Source of the DNA: Tilletiopsis washingtonensis
Taxonomy: Eukaryota; Basidiomycota; Exobasidiomycetes; Entylomatales
DNA length: 64,000 nt
Assembly (NCBI RefSeq): GCF_003144115.1
Contig: NW_020312021.1
Location: forward strand, 125,348 to 189,347
Reading direction: 5' to 3'
Part shown: positions 61,550-64,000 of the stretch, one piece after another
How the letters are laid out: each line of letters starts with the position of its first letter
Numbering within the stretch: position 1 is the stretch's first letter
Notes under the pieces: generated by a model
Seen by the model: only the letters and a program-made list of their open reading frames with translations
Told to the model about the DNA's origin: nothing
Database searches by the model: none
Made by a program: the position numbers and the translations under genes

Positions 61550-63956
61550 ATGTCGCGCCTCTTTGCCCGCCATGGCGACGACGACATGGAGATGCCGTAC
61601 GACGCCTCGCGCCACGGGCCCGACAATCGCCCGCCGTCCGCCGAGCGCATGGCCGCCATGCTGCACCACGACAACTGGTACACGATGCAGCGCTACGAGA
61701 ACCGTGCGTTGTACCCCCCATGCCCAGTCGTTTGCCTCGGCGCGAGGCCGCTGACTCAGCATCATTGCTCGTGACAGGCACCACCTGGGTGCTCCTGGCC
61801 CTCATCGCCTTCCTCGCCGTCGGTCCCGGCCTGCTGCGTCGTCTGCGCGTCGCCAGGCCGCAACTGGCAGCCCGGCTGGTCTCGCGCCTGCCTGGATACT
61901 ACGCTCTCGCCGCATTCTGTCGGCGCATTGGCTACGTCGAGCTCGGACACCTCGGCTTTGGTCTACGCATGCCTGCGCTTGGAGCGACACTCGTCATCGT
62001 TGTCTTCTCCGCCGGCATGTTCATCTGGTCGCTCGTCGTCAAGCCGTGGTATAGGCCGTCGCGCGAGTGGGGATGTGAGTGATCTTGTAGTGCCTGCCTT
62101 GGGCTGTGGTTGTCCAGACTGACGCCCTCCCTCTAGCGCCTCCTCTTGCGATTCGCACTGGTGAGCTCGCAGAAGCGACTGCGTCGACCGACGACGACTG
62201 ACAGCTCCTCTCAGCGATGATTGCCAACGCCCTCATTCCGTTTCTCTTCGCGCTGAGCATGAAGGTCAACGTCATCTCCTTTCTCACTGCACTCTCACAC
62301 GAGCGCTTGCAGGTAAGAGCCCGCCGGTGCGAGCGAGCGTAGCATAGGCTGACCTCGGCACGGCCGCAGGTGTATCACCAGTGGATGGCGCGCTTAGTCG
62401 TGAGCAGGGCCATCCGTCAAGGACATTTACTAGCGCCCTTTCGCTGACTTTCCACGCTAGCTTCTGCTCAGCGTGATGCACACCATTCCCTTCATCTGGC
62501 AGCCGCTGCACGATGCTGGCTACGAGAATCTCAAGGCCTGGTGGGACTCTGATGCGGTGACCAACTGGGTGAGTGACGAGCGGCGAGAAGCTTGGTGCAG
62601 CGCTCACGCCCCCCCACAGAGCGGCGTGGCGGCGCTGGCCATCATGGCCTGGATGGTCGCCAGCTCGACTCGGGTCTTCCGCAATATGAGCTACGAGTTC
62701 TTTGTCATTGTGCGTCCCCCCTTCTCCGTATCCCCCACGTCCCGCTTCTCCTGACGCATCGGGGCACAGCAACACATTCTCTCGGCAGTGTCCTTCCTCG
62801 GCCTCTACTTCTGGCACACCGCCAACGGGCTCAACTCGTGGATCTGGCTCTGGGCCACCGTGGGCATCTGGGGCCTCGCCACGCTGCTCAAGTGGTCTCG
62901 CTCGGCAGCTGCAAGCCAGTACTTTGTCAACATGCGTGCGTCCGTCGAGGTCGGACGGGCAGAGCTCGGCGCCGGAGGTGGCGAAGTGGTTCGCATTGCG
63001 TTGCGTACGCCCGTCAAGTGGGCACCGTGAGTTTGTACTTGTTGGGCCGGCAAGCTTGCCACCCCTGGCTGACGAGCAAAGCTGCTGTTAGCGGCTCGCA
63101 CGTCTTTGTGCGCTTCCCCACCCTCGCGCCCTTGCAGAGCCATCCATGGACCATCGTGACGCTCTCCTCTCCCTCTCCCCATGCCGACTCTCAGCTCGTC
63201 CTCGTCGCTCGCGTGCGCGGAGGCATTACGCGCGTGCTCCATTCGCACGTCGAGACGCACGCCACCGACGATGAAGAGACGCTGCTGCGTGCCGACGACG
63301 ACGACGGCGAGCAAGGCGGCAAGATGCGCACGAGCGCGTGTCTCGTGCCTGCCATCATCGACGGACCATACGGAGCGAGCTCGGCGGTGGTGCAGGCCTT
63401 CGACGAGGTGGTGATGCTCATTGGCGGCATGGGCATCACATATGCCCTCCCGACGTTGATGCATCTGGCGAGCGCGCGCAGCATCGTCACGCGCCACGTC
63501 TCGCTCGTATGGACGGTGCGCGATGCAGGTGCGTTTGTCTCGGAGCAGAAGAGTGGCTAGCGGAGAGAAGGAGGTGGCGCTGACGCAGAAGCTTCCATGC
63601 AAAAAGGCCTCATGGCTTGGTTTGCCGAGTATCTCGATTCCATCAGCGAGCGATTCGCCTCTTCAGCCATCACGTTCGCCTTTGAGCTCCACCTTACCGG
63701 AGCAGCGCAAGCCTCGCTCGCCGGCGACGGCGAGAAGCTGCGCCACTCCACGCGCCGCGTCGGCCGCCCCAACGGCGCCGCCCGAGTCGCGCAGGCGGCG
63801 CAGGAGGCGCGCGGCCGCAGCGCAAGCTCGCTGGCGCTGCTCGTGTGTGGCCCTCAGGGCCTCGCTGACGATGTAGCAAACGCCACGGCACGCCTGCAGG
63901 GCGAGAGGCGCGGCCTGAAGGAGGTGTACCTGCTCAAGGAGCATTATAGCTGGTAG
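61550..63956 (+). CDS. Ferric reductase (FRE/NOX-type transmembrane flavocytochrome b)
   Basis: Reduces Fe3+ (and often Cu2+) at the cell surface with electrons from NADPH via FAD and two hemes, feeding high-affinity iron uptake. Exons 61550-61703, 61778-62074, 62137-62160, 62215-62312, 62370-62399, 62461-62568, 62620-62709, 62770-63026, 63092-63528, 63589-63956; 620 aa. The bis-heme histidine pairs are both spaced HX13H: in YHQWMARLVLLLSVMHT and in QHILSAVSFLGLYFWHT. The FAD motif is HPWTIVTL, the NADPH glycine motif GPYGASS with GGMGITYALP, and the C-terminal CGPQG completes the nucleotide site. No signal peptide, but a helix begins at about residue 53 (WVLLALIAFLAVGPGLL). The last acceptor may be 3 nt further on. 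No iron permease or multicopper oxidase is within the window. Confidence 0.93.
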
Positions 63957-63961
63957 CTGCG

Positions 63962-63978
63962 CCCCCCCCCCCCCCCCC
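63962..63978 (+). repeat. Poly-C tract (17 C)
   Basis: An uninterrupted run of 17 cytosines begins 5 bases after the ferric reductase stop codon, so it lies at the very start of the 3' UTR. Its exact length may be a sequencing or assembly estimate. Confidence 0.85.
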
Positions 63979-64000
63979 GCGTCCCCTCCGCTCGCTTCCT

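Noticed and set aside
1-64000. CRISPR arrays, insertion sequences, retroelements, rRNA or tRNA genes
   Set aside because: No regularly spaced repeats, transposase or reverse-transcriptase motifs, or cloverleaf with a GTTCGA-type loop could be supported by reading both strands.

Overview
This 64-kb window is nuclear DNA of a GC-rich basidiomycete fungus. Evidence: almost every gene carries several short spliceosomal introns (mostly about 45-70 nt, GTGAGT/GTGCGT donors, CTGAC-like branch sites, CAG acceptors), coding third positions are strongly GC-biased, and the genes are typically fungal (SAC1, farnesyl-diphosphate synthase, GH47 mannosidase, Afi1-type protein, Pra1/ZIP zinc module, ferric reductase). 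The style resembles Ustilaginomycotina or other yeast-like basidiomycetes, but that placement is inference. I see no transposon, CRISPR array, rRNA or tRNA.

Layout. 0-13 kb: 3' part of a SAC1 phosphoinositide phosphatase, mitochondrial succinyl-CoA:3-ketoacid CoA-transferase, an intronless DUF1365 protein (-), an Afi1-type polarity protein (+), and an RS/RG-rich low-complexity protein (-). 13-20 kb: two secreted, probably GPI-anchored proteins transcribed divergently (ThuA-like on -, PLC-like phosphodiesterase on +) across a 2.9-kb stretch with no recognisable gene. 20-30 kb: long GH47 alpha-mannosidase (+), farnesyl-diphosphate synthase (-), small mitochondrial-type membrane protein (+), an unknown 190-aa protein (-), an EFM5-type methyltransferase (-). 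30-40 kb: 16-exon topoisomerase III with GRF and CCHC zinc modules (-), acylphosphatase (+), homeobox transcription factor (+). 42-50 kb: single-pass Ser/Thr-rich membrane protein (+), a small unknown protein (-), leukotriene-A4-hydrolase-type aminopeptidase (+) followed at once by tRNA isopentenyltransferase (+). 50-64 kb: NCBP3-like RNA-binding protein (-), ZIP zinc transporter (-) divergent from a Pra1-like zincophore (+), a seven-helix membrane protein (+), and a ferric reductase (+).

Two systems stand out. First, the final aminopeptidase intron has two good acceptors. One gives the residues DLGLSA and stops; the other, 69 nt downstream, gives DLGLSS and runs in frame into the tRNA isopentenyltransferase start codon. 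The same five residues are encoded twice by different codons, which suggests alternative splicing between a free aminopeptidase and a fused two-enzyme protein. Second, the ZIP transporter and Pra1-like gene form a divergent zinc-scavenging unit whose shared 1.44-kb promoter has facing TATA boxes and three copies of CTCAAGGG, which resembles the zinc-responsive element. The ZIP protein also has an unusual His-rich N-terminal ectodomain.

All exon boundaries were read by eye from splice consensus, frame and family conservation. Each multi-exon model given here closes in frame, but transcript data were not available.
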